Below, one piece after another: positions 13,017 through 21,534 of a stretch of 26,520 nt of DNA. Both the position numbers and the translations under genes were made by a program. The first letter of the stretch is position 1. Every line of letters begins with the position of its first letter. The stretch covers positions 1 through 26,520 of the forward strand of contig CAZELI010000029.1 of the NCBI GenBank assembly GCA_964512985.1, given 5' to 3'. The notes under the pieces are model-generated. The model did not search any database. It worked only from the letters and a program-made list of their open reading frames with translations, and was not told the origin of the DNA. Source of the DNA: CAYPGT01 sp964512985 (lineage in GTDB: Bacteria > Cyanobacteriota > Vampirovibrionia > LMEP-6097).

Positions 13017-16000
13017 AGCGCCAGCTGCAAAGGCTTTGCGTAATAGGTCTAGTAAATTGACTGGTATGTTTTGAGAATCTAGAGGATTTAAATTTCTAGC
13101 TTTGGCGTTAGCCAGTATCTTACTCATGGCTATAGCGATACCTATACGTGGTACCGCAGCATCGTTACGACGAGCAGTTAATAGATCACGAGCATCGATA
13201 TCGTTCTGTAATAATTCTTCGAGTTTCACTTGGTTAGGATGGGCTACCTGATAGCATTTGATTCTGGCGATGAAGTTTATGGTTTGCTGCTGGGCTGTCA
13301 TGAATTTAGTAATTAGCTCATCGTTGTTAGAATCATAGTTATCGCAAGTAGCATCTTCTATGATCTCATGTGCTTTACGGTAACAATCTTGATCAGCAGT
13401 CATAATGCCACGCTCTAGTGAGTCCATAATGTGCCTCGTTAATCTGGCTTCTTGACTGTCTTGCGGAGAATTATAGTAATAAGAAATCCATTCTACTAGG
13501 CTGCGAGGTTCAATGTTATCAGCACAGAATTTCTCATTAGTCGCTAATACTTTATCGAAGCCATAAAAGCTCACATGATTACCACCCACAAGGCTAAACA
13601 TCGCAGCATAAGGGATAGCACGTATATCTCCAAGGATTTTTACTATATGGTCCAGCTCTAAATTACTAGCTAGTTTACCTAAGTCATTGGCATAGCTTGG
13701 ATCATCTAAGAATTCTTTAAGCTGAGCACCGGATCTAGAAGTAGGTCTAGAAGCGATGTTGAAGAGGTCCAGAAATACAAGAGGAGATTTAATTACATGC
13801 CTAAAATATAATCTAAGAACTGCTTCATTACTAACCTTATTGTCGTCATCTAGGTCTAGTCCTAGTACTTCCGAGCGCAGAGCAGATCTAACTATCATCA
13901 CTAGTTTATTCATCATTAATGTGAAATTAGGATCTAATATATAAGTTTCTCTATAAAGCTTGCTTAAATCTGGTACCTGAGCTTGCTTCAAGGTGAAATT
14001 TGCGTTTCGTAAACCTATCTCAGTGATACCACTAATAAAATCCTGTATCGCATGGCGTGTGCGAGGATTAGATGCCAACTGCTGCGCGCCACCACCCTGT
14101 AAAGTACGTTCGTAGTATGGAATGGAGCCCAGTGGTTGAGTGCATTTGACGGTATCTTTAAACTCCAGTCCACCACCGCGTTCTACTGGTTCTCCCCAAC
14201 CATCGAAATTAATCAATGCTACTTCTTTAAGTCCGTTAGTTTGGTAAGCTTGCATCCATAAATCTTTATCAAAGAAACTACGCCCTTGTAGTAGCTGAGT
14301 AGTGACATCAGCTTCTATCTCAGTATTAAAGAACTTATCAAAGTCTCTCAGGCTAAGGGCTATAACTTCTAGCTCTGTTAGTTGCTTGTTCATTGCTTCA
14401 GTAATGGAATTAATATCTATTCCCTGAGCAATAGTGCGCCAAGCATTAAGTTGCTCTGGCTTCTTGTGCAGACGATCTAGTAAATAAGCATTGAAGATCT
14501 TAACCACTATGGTATCTAGTTGTTTCGATCTAAACATTTCCCATTGTGATGCCACGAAACCATTCTGCTTACCGCTATCTGAAGGTCCACGCATCTTAAT
14601 GAAGCGACCAGCTTCGGCAATGAGATATTGGTGCCAAGCGGTATTGGCGAGAGCATTTATAGTCACTCGGTAAGAATTGCGTAAATCACTGATTTGTTCA
14701 GTCAGCGGAACTATCTCTAGGCGTGAACTTGGGAGAGATCCATTAGCTGCTGGTTTAAACGCTTTGATAACCTTAGCAAGCACAAGTACATTGAGCATAT
14801 CTTCAAAGCTCTCGTTCATACTGATGATTTGTCTTTGGATTGCACCCAATTCACTAAGAGCTAATAAATCAAAAGTTTGCAATAGATTATCCTGAGTTTT
14901 CTTGGGATCAGAAATATATTGTATGGTAATTTTAGAGCGAAGGCTTTCATAGTCAGTTTTAGGGATGTGATCTGTAGGAGAGTTAAGTAGTTTACCTATT
15001 ACAAAGTTAGTCTTATTAGTTATTTGTTTATCCCATAGTGCAGTGAGGTATTTGGTAAGTTTGGCTAGTATTTTATTACCCTGGCGTGTGTGCCCGTGCG
15101 AGCCATAATCTGAGAATACTTGCGCCTTACGAATTAATAGATCTATTTCTTTGGTGTTAGCGATAGTGCCTTGTACTTTGCTCCAATCCTTGTAGGGGAC
15201 CTTATTAGTGCGAATTAGCTCAAGAGGTTCGATGATATCCTTAGCCACATTAAACTCCTGAAGAGTTTTTATTCCATTCAGACTCAGGTCGTCTAGCTGT
15301 AATAATTTATTGGTTATAGCTTCCAGCTTGACGATAATCCCAAATTCTATAACTACTCTATAAGCTTCGTTGGGTTTCTCAATTAAGTCACCGTACTCTT
15401 CTACGAGTGAGTCATAGTAAGCCTTGAACCCCTCATCTCTAAAGAAAGTCTTAGTGGGTAAGTCGGAGTTACTAGTGAAGTCATCGCTGAGATTCTGCCA
15501 AAGTCTCTCTAGCTCTAGTCTATATTTAGTTAGGAAATGTAGGCGCTCTTGCAGCACTGACCTTAGATGTTGCTCAGAACTTACAGTAGGATTACCGTCT
15601 ATGTCTCTAGCCACCCAGCTATGTAATCTAAATACATGCTTATTCAGTCTGAATTGTTTACCGAGGTATTTTTTAAGTTCTTTCTCTAATGCTTGAACTT
15701 TACCGGGGATGATCTCCCAAGCTTCAGCGATGTTATTCAAGAAATTAGCACTTTCATCTGTCGGATGCAGTCGTGATGAATTATATGGCTTAGCTCTTAC
15801 CATGTGACTGATAGAGAGTGAGATGTCTTCTATTAGATCAGCCACTACTAACTCTAAGTTAGGTTGACCAGAGTCATTACTGAGTTCTTCCCACTTCTCG
15901 GGATTGACTCTATAAGCTATCTCTTGCACAGTCTCTACCATGTGTTTAATATGATTCACATAGTCTGGTTGTATACCTGCCGTAGGATGCGCTGTTAGAA

Positions 16001-16454
16001 CCAGATTCGCCGAGAAATTCTCCGCAAATATTTTAGCTAGATCTTCATCATTAGAGAACTTCTCTCTTAATTCGTTAAGAGTCCTACTTGCAAACATTCT
16101 ATCTGGTAATAGCGCATCTGGTTTAGTAATCTCTGCGCAGGCAGTGCTAGATTGGTTTAGCAGTAGATATGCTTCTAGTATCCAGGATAATAATTTCGTC
16201 GCTATAAGCTCAGATTCAGGGTCTTGTCCTGGATTCAGCTCTAGCAGCGTTTTTTCGATTTCACTAAAGTTTCTGGTGGATGATAACTCACGTCTTAGCT
16301 TAGTGATGCTATCTATTAATTTACGTGCCAGTAGCTTGCGCTTCTCTGGATCAGTAGCGAGGTTATCATCATTGCTAATACGATCGAAGATTTGTTTACC
16401 GATAATATTACCGATAACCCTGTATAGCGCTCTTATAGAAGGAGAGATGGACAC
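12987..16454 (-). CDS. ppc: Divergent phosphoenolpyruvate carboxylase-like protein
   Basis: PEP carboxylase makes oxaloacetate from PEP and bicarbonate. This 1155-aa protein is longer than usual (about 880-970). Recognisable blocks are VLTAHPT (152-158), HSWVARDIDGNP (278-289), VPLTEQISDL (582-591), GPSDSGKQNG (623-632, matching GYSDS-K-DGG), FDGWGEPVERGGG (750-762), QPLGSI (773-778), ASRPTSR (901-907) and DIRAIPYAAMF (943-953). In the block that is normally FHGRGGS-GRGG the catalytic His and first Arg are D751 and W753, and the PEP-binding Arg of LDIR is lost in KLEAIT (376-381). The C-terminus lacks the usual NTG end. About 110 extra residues lie between the SDS-K and RGGG blocks. Activity is therefore doubtful. 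Start GTG at 16454 follows an extended -10 by 6 nt. Confidence 0.82.
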   Translation of the reverse strand: MSISPSIRALYRVIGNIIGKQIFDRISNDDNLATDPEKRKLLARKLIDSITKLRRELSSTRNFSEIEKTLLELNPGQDPESELIATKLLSWILEAYLLLNQSSTACAEITKPDALLPDRMFASRTLNELREKFSNDEDLAKIFAENFSANLVLTAHPTAGIQPDYVNHIKHMVETVQEIAYRVNPEKWEELSNDSGQPNLELVVADLIEDISLSISHMVRAKPYNSSRLHPTDESANFLNNIAEAWEIIPGKVQALEKELKKYLGKQFRLNKHVFRLHSWVARDIDGNPTVSSEQHLRSVLQERLHFLTKYRLELERLWQNLSDDFTSNSDLPTKTFFRDEGFKAYYDSLVEEYGDLIEKPNEAYRVVIEFGIIVKLEAITNKLLQLDDLSLNGIKTLQEFNVAKDIIEPLELIRTNKVPYKDWSKVQGTIANTKEIDLLIRKAQVFSDYGSHGHTRQGNKILAKLTKYLTALWDKQITNKTNFVIGKLLNSPTDHIPKTDYESLRSKITIQYISDPKKTQDNLLQTFDLLALSELGAIQRQIISMNESFEDMLNVLVLAKVIKAFKPAANGSLPSSRLEIVPLTEQISDLRNSYRVTINALANTAWHQYLIAEAGRFIKMRGPSDSGKQNGFVASQWEMFRSKQLDTIVVKIFNAYLLDRLHKKPEQLNAWRTIAQGIDINSITEAMNKQLTELEVIALSLRDFDKFFNTEIEADVTTQLLQGRSFFDKDLWMQAYQTNGLKEVALINFDGWGEPVERGGGLEFKDTVKCTQPLGSIPYYERTLQGGGAQQLASNPRTRHAIQDFISGITEIGLRNANFTLKQAQVPDLSKLYRETYILDPNFTLMMNKLVMIVRSALRSEVLGLDLDDDNKVSNEAVLRLYFRHVIKSPLVFLDLFNIASRPTSRSGAQLKEFLDDPSYANDLGKLASNLELDHIVKILGDIRAIPYAAMFSLVGGNHVSFYGFDKVLATNEKFCADNIEPRSLVEWISYYYNSPQDSQEARLTRHIMDSLERGIMTADQDCYRKAHEIIEDATCDNYDSNNDELITKFMTAQQQTINFIARIKCYQVAHPNQVKLEELLQNDIDARDLLTARRNDAAVPRIGIAIAMSKILANAKARNLNPLDSQNIPVNLLDLLRKAFAAGASTFGNGCID

Positions 16455-16460
16455 TATTTC

Positions 16461-16469
16461 ATTCTATCA
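16461..16469 (-). promoter_or_regulatory. Extended -10 of the PEP-carboxylase-like gene
   Basis: TGA-TAGAAT on the minus strand lies in the 20-nt gap after the upstream gene and ends 6 nt before the GTG start. It supports that GTG over any later ATG and predicts a leaderless message. Confidence 0.65.
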
Positions 16470-16474
16470 GCAGT

Positions 16475-18541
16475 TTACGCTGCGGCAGGATAGGAGATGG
16501 ATCTTAGATATCTTGAATTGAGCATTATAAGCTCAGCGAGTTGGGCTTTCAAGGTCTTAGATTGGCTTTCATTACTAGTTTGGATAACTTGTTCATAAAC
16601 TTCAGTTCCTAGACGAAGGATAGAATTATTAACATATTCATTAATTTCGGGTGACCTAACTTTTACTGCTATATCTAACATTGTATCTAAGGCTTTCGTT
16701 TTGATTTCTTGACTTGGATCACCAATATTTAGCTTGGTTGCAGTTTTAATACCATTGCCTTCCGTAGCAGTAGTCTCATTTTCAATGCATTGGCTAAAAG
16801 TACTGGCAGCAAATCCCATTAAGTCAATTATAATTTTTTGCAATTCTTCATCTTCTGAATTTATTGCTACATTTTTTAATTGATCTATGACTTGTTCATT
16901 ATGCATAAATGGTAGAAGGTTATCAGCTATAAATTCCCGTCGATCTTCATCTTGTTTATGCGTCAAAGCCTCAACTAATTTATCGTAATTATCAGCTAAT
17001 TGATACCATTTGATTGTTAGATCTGGTATAAATGCTGAATTTTCATTACATTGGTCTATTAATACTTTTGGTTCTAGTGCATCTATATCAAGATCACTCT
17101 TAAATTGATGTTTTTTAGTTAGACTTTCATAGGTACCACAGGCCAATGCTATTGCGCTGATGTTGTGTTGATCTAAAGCTTTACTCTTAATAAACTCGTC
17201 TAGTTTAACCCTATCTTGTGAAAAAGATTTGACGATTTCAAAGCAACCAAATACTTCCATGCCAGGGTTATTCACTTCGGATTGGATCTTAGACCAAGCG
17301 CTATCTAATATTCTTGGTCTGAGATCTTCTCTCGATTGAGCAATTTTAATTACTAAAGCTGTAACTAATTCATCAGCATCGGTTTGTCCTAAAACTGTTA
17401 ATAATCGGTCTAGATCTTGGGTTGAGATTGATTTAATATTATTGGTTAAAGCCGTAATTGCATAAAAAATCATATCATTATAATTATTTCCCTTGGTTAT
17501 TTGTTGCAATAGTTGAATTTTAGTTTCTTCCTGTATGGTGTTATTACCATATCGCATTTTAGATAGTATTTTAGTTGCATCATAATGAATGCCAAGCTCC
17601 GACTTATCTTCCCCGGATAATAAATTACCCAATAATTTTTCTAGATGAGGATTATAATTAAGGTATTTTAATTCAGCTAAAGTTCCAAGCTCATAAGCAA
17701 ATTTTGCTTCATCGCAACCATTATCAAATGTTTGCAGAAAGCTCTTACCATTTTTCAAAATAGAATTTACTAAAAACATTTCTTGTTCTGCATTATAGTC
17801 CAAACCTATTTCAGCGAGAATCTGCATGGTATCTATTTGGTTATCACGATTATTGTCAGTTTCTTTTAAACGTTCAAAAAGACAAGGAACTGCAATCTCT
17901 GACATAGACTTGATAATAGAAATATATTCATTCTGTACACTGGATGCTTCTTCGCTATCCTCTTCTTCAGCAGTTTCGAATTCGTTTATTTCTGTTAATG
18001 ATGCTCTCCATGCTCGATCTTCGCTATCGTCTTGATCTTCTTCACCTGCTATTTCTTCAAAATATGCATTTATAGTAGGACCTATAACTAATCCTTTGAC
18101 TAAGGTATTTAAATCTGGATTTAATTCAACAGTACGTCTATAATTTGGTGACTTATAATGATGTAGATTCCCTGACTCCCTATCAATAGGTAGTCTACAC
18201 ATTCTATCAATGGCATTTCCTATTCCAAGTTTTAATTCATTATCATCTTTAGTTATATTATTTTGTGTAAGAACCTTACCTACAAGAGTGTCCATACAAG
18301 GAGGGAAATCTATAGTATTTTTTGTTTTGAGAACTCTTTTAATTTGATTAGCTAATATATCAGTAAGCTCACCTACAGAATTATCAAGATTTGTTTTTAA
18401 ATCAATAATTTCCCTATCATCATAACCTTTGAGATCCAGAGGTAAAGCATCAGGGTCTACTCCATACTCATCAGCAATAAAACTACGTAGCTCACAAGCA
18501 TTGTATATAATTTCGCTGACTTTATTTCCAACTTTTGACAT
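16475..18541 (-). CDS. Unknown large helical (HEAT-like) protein, 688 aa
   Basis: I do not recognise a named family. The protein is predicted all-helical, with repeated amphipathic helix pairs of HEAT/ARM style over about residues 190-560 (for example AVPCLFERLKETDN, then TMQILAEIGLDYN). A highly acidic segment lies at about 160-205 (EEIAGEEDQDDSED and TAEEEDSEEASS). There is no signal peptide or membrane helix. I chose ATG 18541 (MSKVGNKVSE); a longer reading from GTG at 18574 would place a good -10 (18561-18566) inside the gene. Base composition is more AT-rich than the next gene. The PEP-carboxylase-like gene follows after 20 nt but has its own promoter. Confidence 0.75.
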   Translation of the reverse strand: MSKVGNKVSEIIYNACELRSFIADEYGVDPDALPLDLKGYDDREIIDLKTNLDNSVGELTDILANQIKRVLKTKNTIDFPPCMDTLVGKVLTQNNITKDDNELKLGIGNAIDRMCRLPIDRESGNLHHYKSPNYRRTVELNPDLNTLVKGLVIGPTINAYFEEIAGEEDQDDSEDRAWRASLTEINEFETAEEEDSEEASSVQNEYISIIKSMSEIAVPCLFERLKETDNNRDNQIDTMQILAEIGLDYNAEQEMFLVNSILKNGKSFLQTFDNGCDEAKFAYELGTLAELKYLNYNPHLEKLLGNLLSGEDKSELGIHYDATKILSKMRYGNNTIQEETKIQLLQQITKGNNYNDMIFYAITALTNNIKSISTQDLDRLLTVLGQTDADELVTALVIKIAQSREDLRPRILDSAWSKIQSEVNNPGMEVFGCFEIVKSFSQDRVKLDEFIKSKALDQHNISAIALACGTYESLTKKHQFKSDLDIDALEPKVLIDQCNENSAFIPDLTIKWYQLADNYDKLVEALTHKQDEDRREFIADNLLPFMHNEQVIDQLKNVAINSEDEELQKIIIDLMGFAASTFSQCIENETTATEGNGIKTATKLNIGDPSQEIKTKALDTMLDIAVKVRSPEINEYVNNSILRLGTEVYEQVIQTSNESQSKTLKAQLAELIMLNSRYLRSISYPAAA

Positions 18542-18560
18542 AATCTTATGTGACCAAGCA

Positions 18561-18566
18561 ATTATA
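18561..18566 (-). promoter_or_regulatory. -10 box of the 688-aa gene
   Basis: TATAAT on the minus strand ends 19 nt before the chosen ATG at 18541, predicting a leader of about 12-13 nt with no ribosome site. It is the longest predicted leader among first genes here, so the start or promoter could be misassigned. Confidence 0.4.
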
Positions 18567-18596
18567 CAATACACCTTAGCTAATAACTGGGTTAGT

Positions 18597-18602
18597 TATA
18601 AT
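18597..18602 (+). promoter_or_regulatory. -10 box of dprA
   Basis: TATAAT ends 10 nt before the dprA ATG at 18613, leaving a predicted 3-4 nt leader. It faces away from the promoter of the 688-aa gene. Confidence 0.5.
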
Positions 18603-18612
18603 GTTTTAGACT

Positions 18613-19722
18613 ATGCTACATACAAACATAAGTATTCATGCTATTAAGTCTGCTCATTACCAAATGCGCTGTGAACTAGCGCCGGGTATAGGATCGCGCA
18701 AGGTGGATCTCGGTGACGCAGAAGTGATGAAGGCGATTTCGATTTATGGTGGACTAGAGAAATACATAGAAGTTCATCGGGAGGTGTTTAATATAGATCT
18801 CAGGGCTAGTGAGCGTAAGATTCAAGAGTTCACAGAGCAAGGCATTGGCATCACTAATATACTTGCTGAAGACTATCCTGAGATATTACGTCATCTTAAA
18901 ACCCCACCGACTATTCTTTATTACTTTGGTGATATTAGTCAGCTGCGGATGGAGCGTAATATTGCGCTAGTCGGCACGCGTAACTCTACTAGTTATGGTG
19001 AACATGCTACCCGCTCTATAGTGCAATCCCTGAGAGGGTCTGAGGCTTGTATAGTAAGTGGATTGGCTGCAGGAATAGACTCAGTTGCACATGGTACTGC
19101 CCTCGAGAATGATTTGCCTAGTATTGCGGTGCTTGGGTCTGGGTTATTGAAGTTTCAGTATGGTGGATTACAGCGAGAATTATTTACGCAAATGCAAGCT
19201 GATACTAAGAACCTTATTATTAGTGAGTTTGCACCTGATGATGGAGCGCGTGCTTGGACTTACGCTCATCGTAATAGACTCATCGCGGCTCTATCTCAGG
19301 CGACTGTTGTTATAGAAGCCCCCTTCGGTAGCGGCGCATTAATTACTGCAGATTATGCATTGAAGTTTGGGCGTAAGCTTTATGCCATACCCGCCGACCT
19401 TAGTAAGGAAGGCTTTAAGGGTTCTAATAAACTATTAGCAGAAGCTAAGGCACAACCTATATATGCTTATGATGGTTTAGTAGAGATCTTTGGGCTTCGT
19501 AGAGATACTTCTAGCTTTACTGAAACTTCGCTGGACAAGCCACAGTCATTATCTGTAAACCCAATCCTTGATGCGATTACAGAAGAACCAGTTAGCCTTG
19601 ATCAGTTAATGAGTAAGCTGCAAATTAAGCAGGCTAAACTATTCACAGAATTAACTATACTGGAGATGAAGGGGCTTGTTCGTAAACAAGCTGGCGGAAG
19701 GTATTCTAAGCAGAGAAGGTAA
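18613..19722 (+). CDS. dprA: DNA-processing protein DprA (Smf)
   Basis: DprA protects incoming single-stranded DNA during natural transformation and loads RecA on it. The 369-aa protein has an N-terminal helical region (about 20-95), the Rossmann-like core with ALVGTRNSTSYGEH (118-131), IVSGLAAGIDSVAHGTAL (147-164), IAVLGSGL (171-178), HRNRLIAALSQ (219-229) and GSGALITADYAL (239-250), and a C-terminal winged-helix domain (about 315-365). All core motifs are intact. A second candidate start is the Met at residue 18, but the -10 placement favours 18613. No other competence gene is in the window. It converges on sepF across a palindromic repeat. Confidence 0.96.
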   Translation: MLHTNISIHAIKSAHYQMRCELAPGIGSRKVDLGDAEVMKAISIYGGLEKYIEVHREVFNIDLRASERKIQEFTEQGIGITNILAEDYPEILRHLKTPPTILYYFGDISQLRMERNIALVGTRNSTSYGEHATRSIVQSLRGSEACIVSGLAAGIDSVAHGTALENDLPSIAVLGSGLLKFQYGGLQRELFTQMQADTKNLIISEFAPDDGARAWTYAHRNRLIAALSQATVVIEAPFGSGALITADYALKFGRKLYAIPADLSKEGFKGSNKLLAEAKAQPIYAYDGLVEIFGLRRDTSSFTETSLDKPQSLSVNPILDAITEEPVSLDQLMSKLQIKQAKLFTELTILEMKGLVRKQAGGRYSKQRR

Positions 19723-19729
19723 TTCTCAA

Positions 19730-19842
19730 CGTCATCCTGAGGAGGAGCCGTAGGCGACGACGTAAGGATCCACTATTAAAGTGAAGATTATTGGTTGGAA
19801 GTGGATCCTTACGGTCGGGCTTCGCCCTCCCTCAGGATGACG
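19730..19842. repeat. Palindromic repeat element between dprA and sepF
   Basis: Outer arms CGTCATCCTGAGG (19730-19742) and CCTCAGGATGACG (19830-19842) and inner arms CGTAAGGATCCAC (19761-19773) and GTGGATCCTTACG (19801-19813) are perfect 13-bp complements, with GC-rich imperfectly paired stretches between them. Palindromes with CATCCTGAGG and AAGGATCC cores are widespread as dispersed intergenic repeats in many bacteria, so this is probably one copy of a family. The GC content is far above the surroundings. Lying between convergent genes it could also serve as a bidirectional terminator. Confidence 0.85.
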
Positions 19843-19874
19843 AGTCTGTTTAAAATAGAAAAACATGGACAGAA

Positions 19875-20522
19875 TTACCCGAATGTTTTAGAGAACAAAT
19901 CCTTATACGCTCTAATGCCTTCGCTTTCTGTTTCTACTTGGCAATTAATTGAAGCGAAAATAAATACTCCATGACCAACTCTTTCTTGGCTGCCATCTAG
20001 TGCAAGAGTTGCACCACTTACGAAGTCTATAACTCTTTGAGAGATTTCGCGCTCTAAATATTGTAGATTTACGATTACTGATTTACGAGCTTTAAGATGA
20101 TTAACTATTTCAAGACTGTCTTCAAATGATCTTGGCTCAACTACTACTATATTTAAACCTTGCGCTCCGCTTTGTACCACTTGTAATGCACTTGGTCTGT
20201 TCATTGACATTGGTGCTGCTTGCATAATAGATTCTTCTAACATTGGTTGCTCCTGTTCTTTATCTCTCTTTCCTTTCATCCACGATCCGAATACTGTGTC
20301 CATAGCTTCATTAAATCCTTTTGCTTCTGTAAATTTCTTGCCTGTTCCTGGAACTGTGGTGAAGTCTTCTTCTAACATTCTATCCAGCTTTCCGCGGACT
20401 GTAGCACTTGGGGGAGGAATTTTATACTCGTCTTTCACGTTAAATAGATCGCCAAAACCTTCATTAAAGGTCTTCTCTGCTGGTCCCATCCATAAATCGT
20501 CTACTTTAAACTTTTTTGCCAT
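19875..20522 (-). CDS. sepF: Cell division protein SepF
   Basis: SepF binds FtsZ, bundles its filaments and anchors them to the membrane; lineages without FtsA depend on it. The 215-aa protein has the conserved SepF core at about 122-192: LNIVVVEPRSFEDSLEIVNH, then SVIVNLQYLEREISQRVIDFVSGATLALDG and VGHGVFIFA. The N-terminal 120 residues are longer and more polar than in Bacillus SepF, and the usual short amphipathic membrane helix is not obvious at the extreme N-terminus. It follows yggS by 10 nt with an AGGGAG ribosome site about 13 nt before the ATG. This order is common in cyanobacteria and Gram-positives, supporting the call. Confidence 0.93.
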   Translation of the reverse strand: MAKKFKVDDLWMGPAEKTFNEGFGDLFNVKDEYKIPPPSATVRGKLDRMLEEDFTTVPGTGKKFTEAKGFNEAMDTVFGSWMKGKRDKEQEQPMLEESIMQAAPMSMNRPSALQVVQSGAQGLNIVVVEPRSFEDSLEIVNHLKARKSVIVNLQYLEREISQRVIDFVSGATLALDGSQERVGHGVFIFASINCQVETESEGIRAYKDLFSKTFG

Positions 20523-20532
20523 TTATTTTAAC

Positions 20533-21207
20533 TTACTCCCTTGTCCCGCACGCAAACAATCCCCTTCCTAATCTAATCATAGTTGAACCATTTTGAACAG
20601 CTAACTTGTAATCATTAGTCATTCCCATCGAAAGTTCCAATGGTTCATTGGGTAGGAATTGCCCTAGTCTCCCTTTAAGTTGACGCATCTTACTGAAAAT
20701 AGTTTCGGAAAGTTCAGAAGTTTTATGCGGGCCCATGGTCATTAATCCGCGAATTTTGATATTGCCGAGTTTGATTAATTGTGCTAGTGCTTCTTCCAGT
20801 TCATCAGGATTGAAACCACTTTTATCACCGGTCATATTTATTTGTAGTAGTATGTTTTGCTGAATAGCTAAGCTCATAGCTCGTTGATTAATAAGCTTAG
20901 CTATCTCTAAGCTGCCCACAGACTGGATTAGATTGAAATTACCTACAGCTTTATTAATTTTGTTTTTCTGAATTGATCCTAGTAAATGCCAAGTAATTGG
21001 CTCAGTGAAATGAGATGAGAGACGTTCTCTACGTTGCAGAGCTGGAAGAATATAACTTTCTCCAAAGTCTCTTAGTCCTAACTTATAAGCTTCTATTACT
21101 TCTTCGTCGCTCGCGTATTTGGTAACGGCGATAAGTTTAACTTTATGCTGGCTAATAGCAGCATTTAATTCCGAATCTATTAGGTTTAATTGCTCTTTTA
21201 AAGACAT
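20533..21207 (-). CDS. yggS: YggS/PROSC-family PLP homeostasis protein
   Basis: This 224-aa TIM-barrel PLP protein corresponds to YggS (PLPBP), which buffers pyridoxal phosphate and affects amino acid balance without known enzyme activity. Visible motifs are VKLIAVTKYAS with the PLP lysine K30, FGESYILPALQRRE, WHLLGSIQKNK, LQINMTGDKSGF and LSMGMTNDYKLAVQNGSTMIRLGRGLF, which binds the phosphate. In most homologues the third motif is GxxQxNK, so GSIQKNK fits. It is first in the yggS-sepF operon. A TTTTAT hexamer ends 6 nt before the ATG, a weak match to the promoter spacing elsewhere. Confidence 0.94.
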   Translation of the reverse strand: MSLKEQLNLIDSELNAAISQHKVKLIAVTKYASDEEVIEAYKLGLRDFGESYILPALQRRERLSSHFTEPITWHLLGSIQKNKINKAVGNFNLIQSVGSLEIAKLINQRAMSLAIQQNILLQINMTGDKSGFNPDELEEALAQLIKLGNIKIRGLMTMGPHKTSELSETIFSKMRQLKGRLGQFLPNEPLELSMGMTNDYKLAVQNGSTMIRLGRGLFACGTRE

Positions 21208-21277
21208 TATTTGATAAAATTCGCCTTCATTTTATAAATAATATAGCTCTAATATGATAAATTTACTAAAGCTGCCT

Positions 21278-21283
21278 TATATT
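21278..21283 (+). promoter_or_regulatory. -10 box of tRNA-Leu
   Basis: TATATT lies 12 nt before the mature tRNA 5' end, so a short 5' leader would be removed by RNase P. The -35 is not well defined. Confidence 0.45.
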
Positions 21284-21295
21284 AAGGAATCGCAC

Positions 21296-21380
21296 GGGCT
21301 TGTGGCGGAATTGGCAGACGCGCATGACTTAGGATCATGTACCGTAAGGTGTAAGAGTTCAACTCTCTTCAAGCCCACCA
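21296..21380 (+). tRNA. tRNA-Leu (anticodon UAG)
   Basis: The 85-nt sequence folds as a class II tRNA. The acceptor arms GGGCTTG/CAAGCCC close the molecule, the anticodon stem CATGA/TCATG holds the loop CTTAGGA with TAG at 21330-21332, a long variable arm (ACC-GTAA-GGT) follows, and the T-arm is AAGAG-TTCAACT-CTCTT. The discriminator A and 3' CCA are encoded. It reads CUN leucine codons, mainly CUA and CUG. Confidence 0.97.
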
Positions 21381-21389
21381 TTATCAAAA
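21367..21389 (+). repeat. Direct repeat copy 1 (tRNA-Leu 3' end)
   Basis: These 23 bases, covering the last 14 nt of tRNA-Leu (CTTCAAGCCCACCA) and 9 nt beyond (TTATCAAAA), recur exactly at 21535-21557. Duplication of a tRNA 3' end is the usual footprint of site-specific integration. Confidence 0.9.
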
Positions 21390-21427
21390 ATTAAAAAGAC
21401 CCCGTTTTTGGGGTCTTTTTAATTTTT
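21386..21427. terminator. Strong hairpin terminator after tRNA-Leu
   Basis: An 18-bp perfect stem (21386-21403 with 21410-21427) containing GACCCC/GGGGTC closes a GTTTTT loop. Its arms are A-rich on the left and T-rich on the right, giving the run of T after the GC core in both directions. It should end the tRNA transcript. Confidence 0.9.
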
Positions 21428-21449
21428 ATATGGTAGTTGAAGAGAGCTG

Positions 21450-21487
21450 AGTCAGATTTTGCTTCGCAAAATCCAAGAGTTCTGACT
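21450..21487. repeat. Hairpin AGTCAGA/TCTGACT with inner stem
   Basis: GATTTTGC (21455-21462) pairs with GCAAAATC (21466-21473) around TTC, flanked by AGTCAGA (21450-21456) and TCTGACT (21481-21487). Nearby, TTGAAGAGAG (21437-21446) is the exact complement of tRNA-Leu 21363-21372, and AAGAGTTC (21475-21482) repeats the tRNA T-arm start at 21353-21360. Confidence 0.65.
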
Positions 21488-21499
21488 TTTGTTGTTCTT

Positions 21500-21531
21500 T
21501 TTTTAGAAATTTTTATAAAAATTTCTAAAAA
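21500..21531. repeat. 32-bp perfect AT-rich palindrome
   Basis: Each half is a perfect reverse complement of the other (left half TTTTTAGAAATTTTTA), with no loop. It directly precedes the second copy of the tRNA 3' end and could be a cruciform or the end of a small mobile unit. Confidence 0.85.
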
Positions 21532-21534
21532 GGG

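Noticed and set aside
18542..18574. Upstream GTG start adding 11 residues to the 688-aa protein
   Set aside because: The extension would cover the only good -10 box (18561-18566) and adds an unlikely N-terminus; ATG 18541 was preferred.
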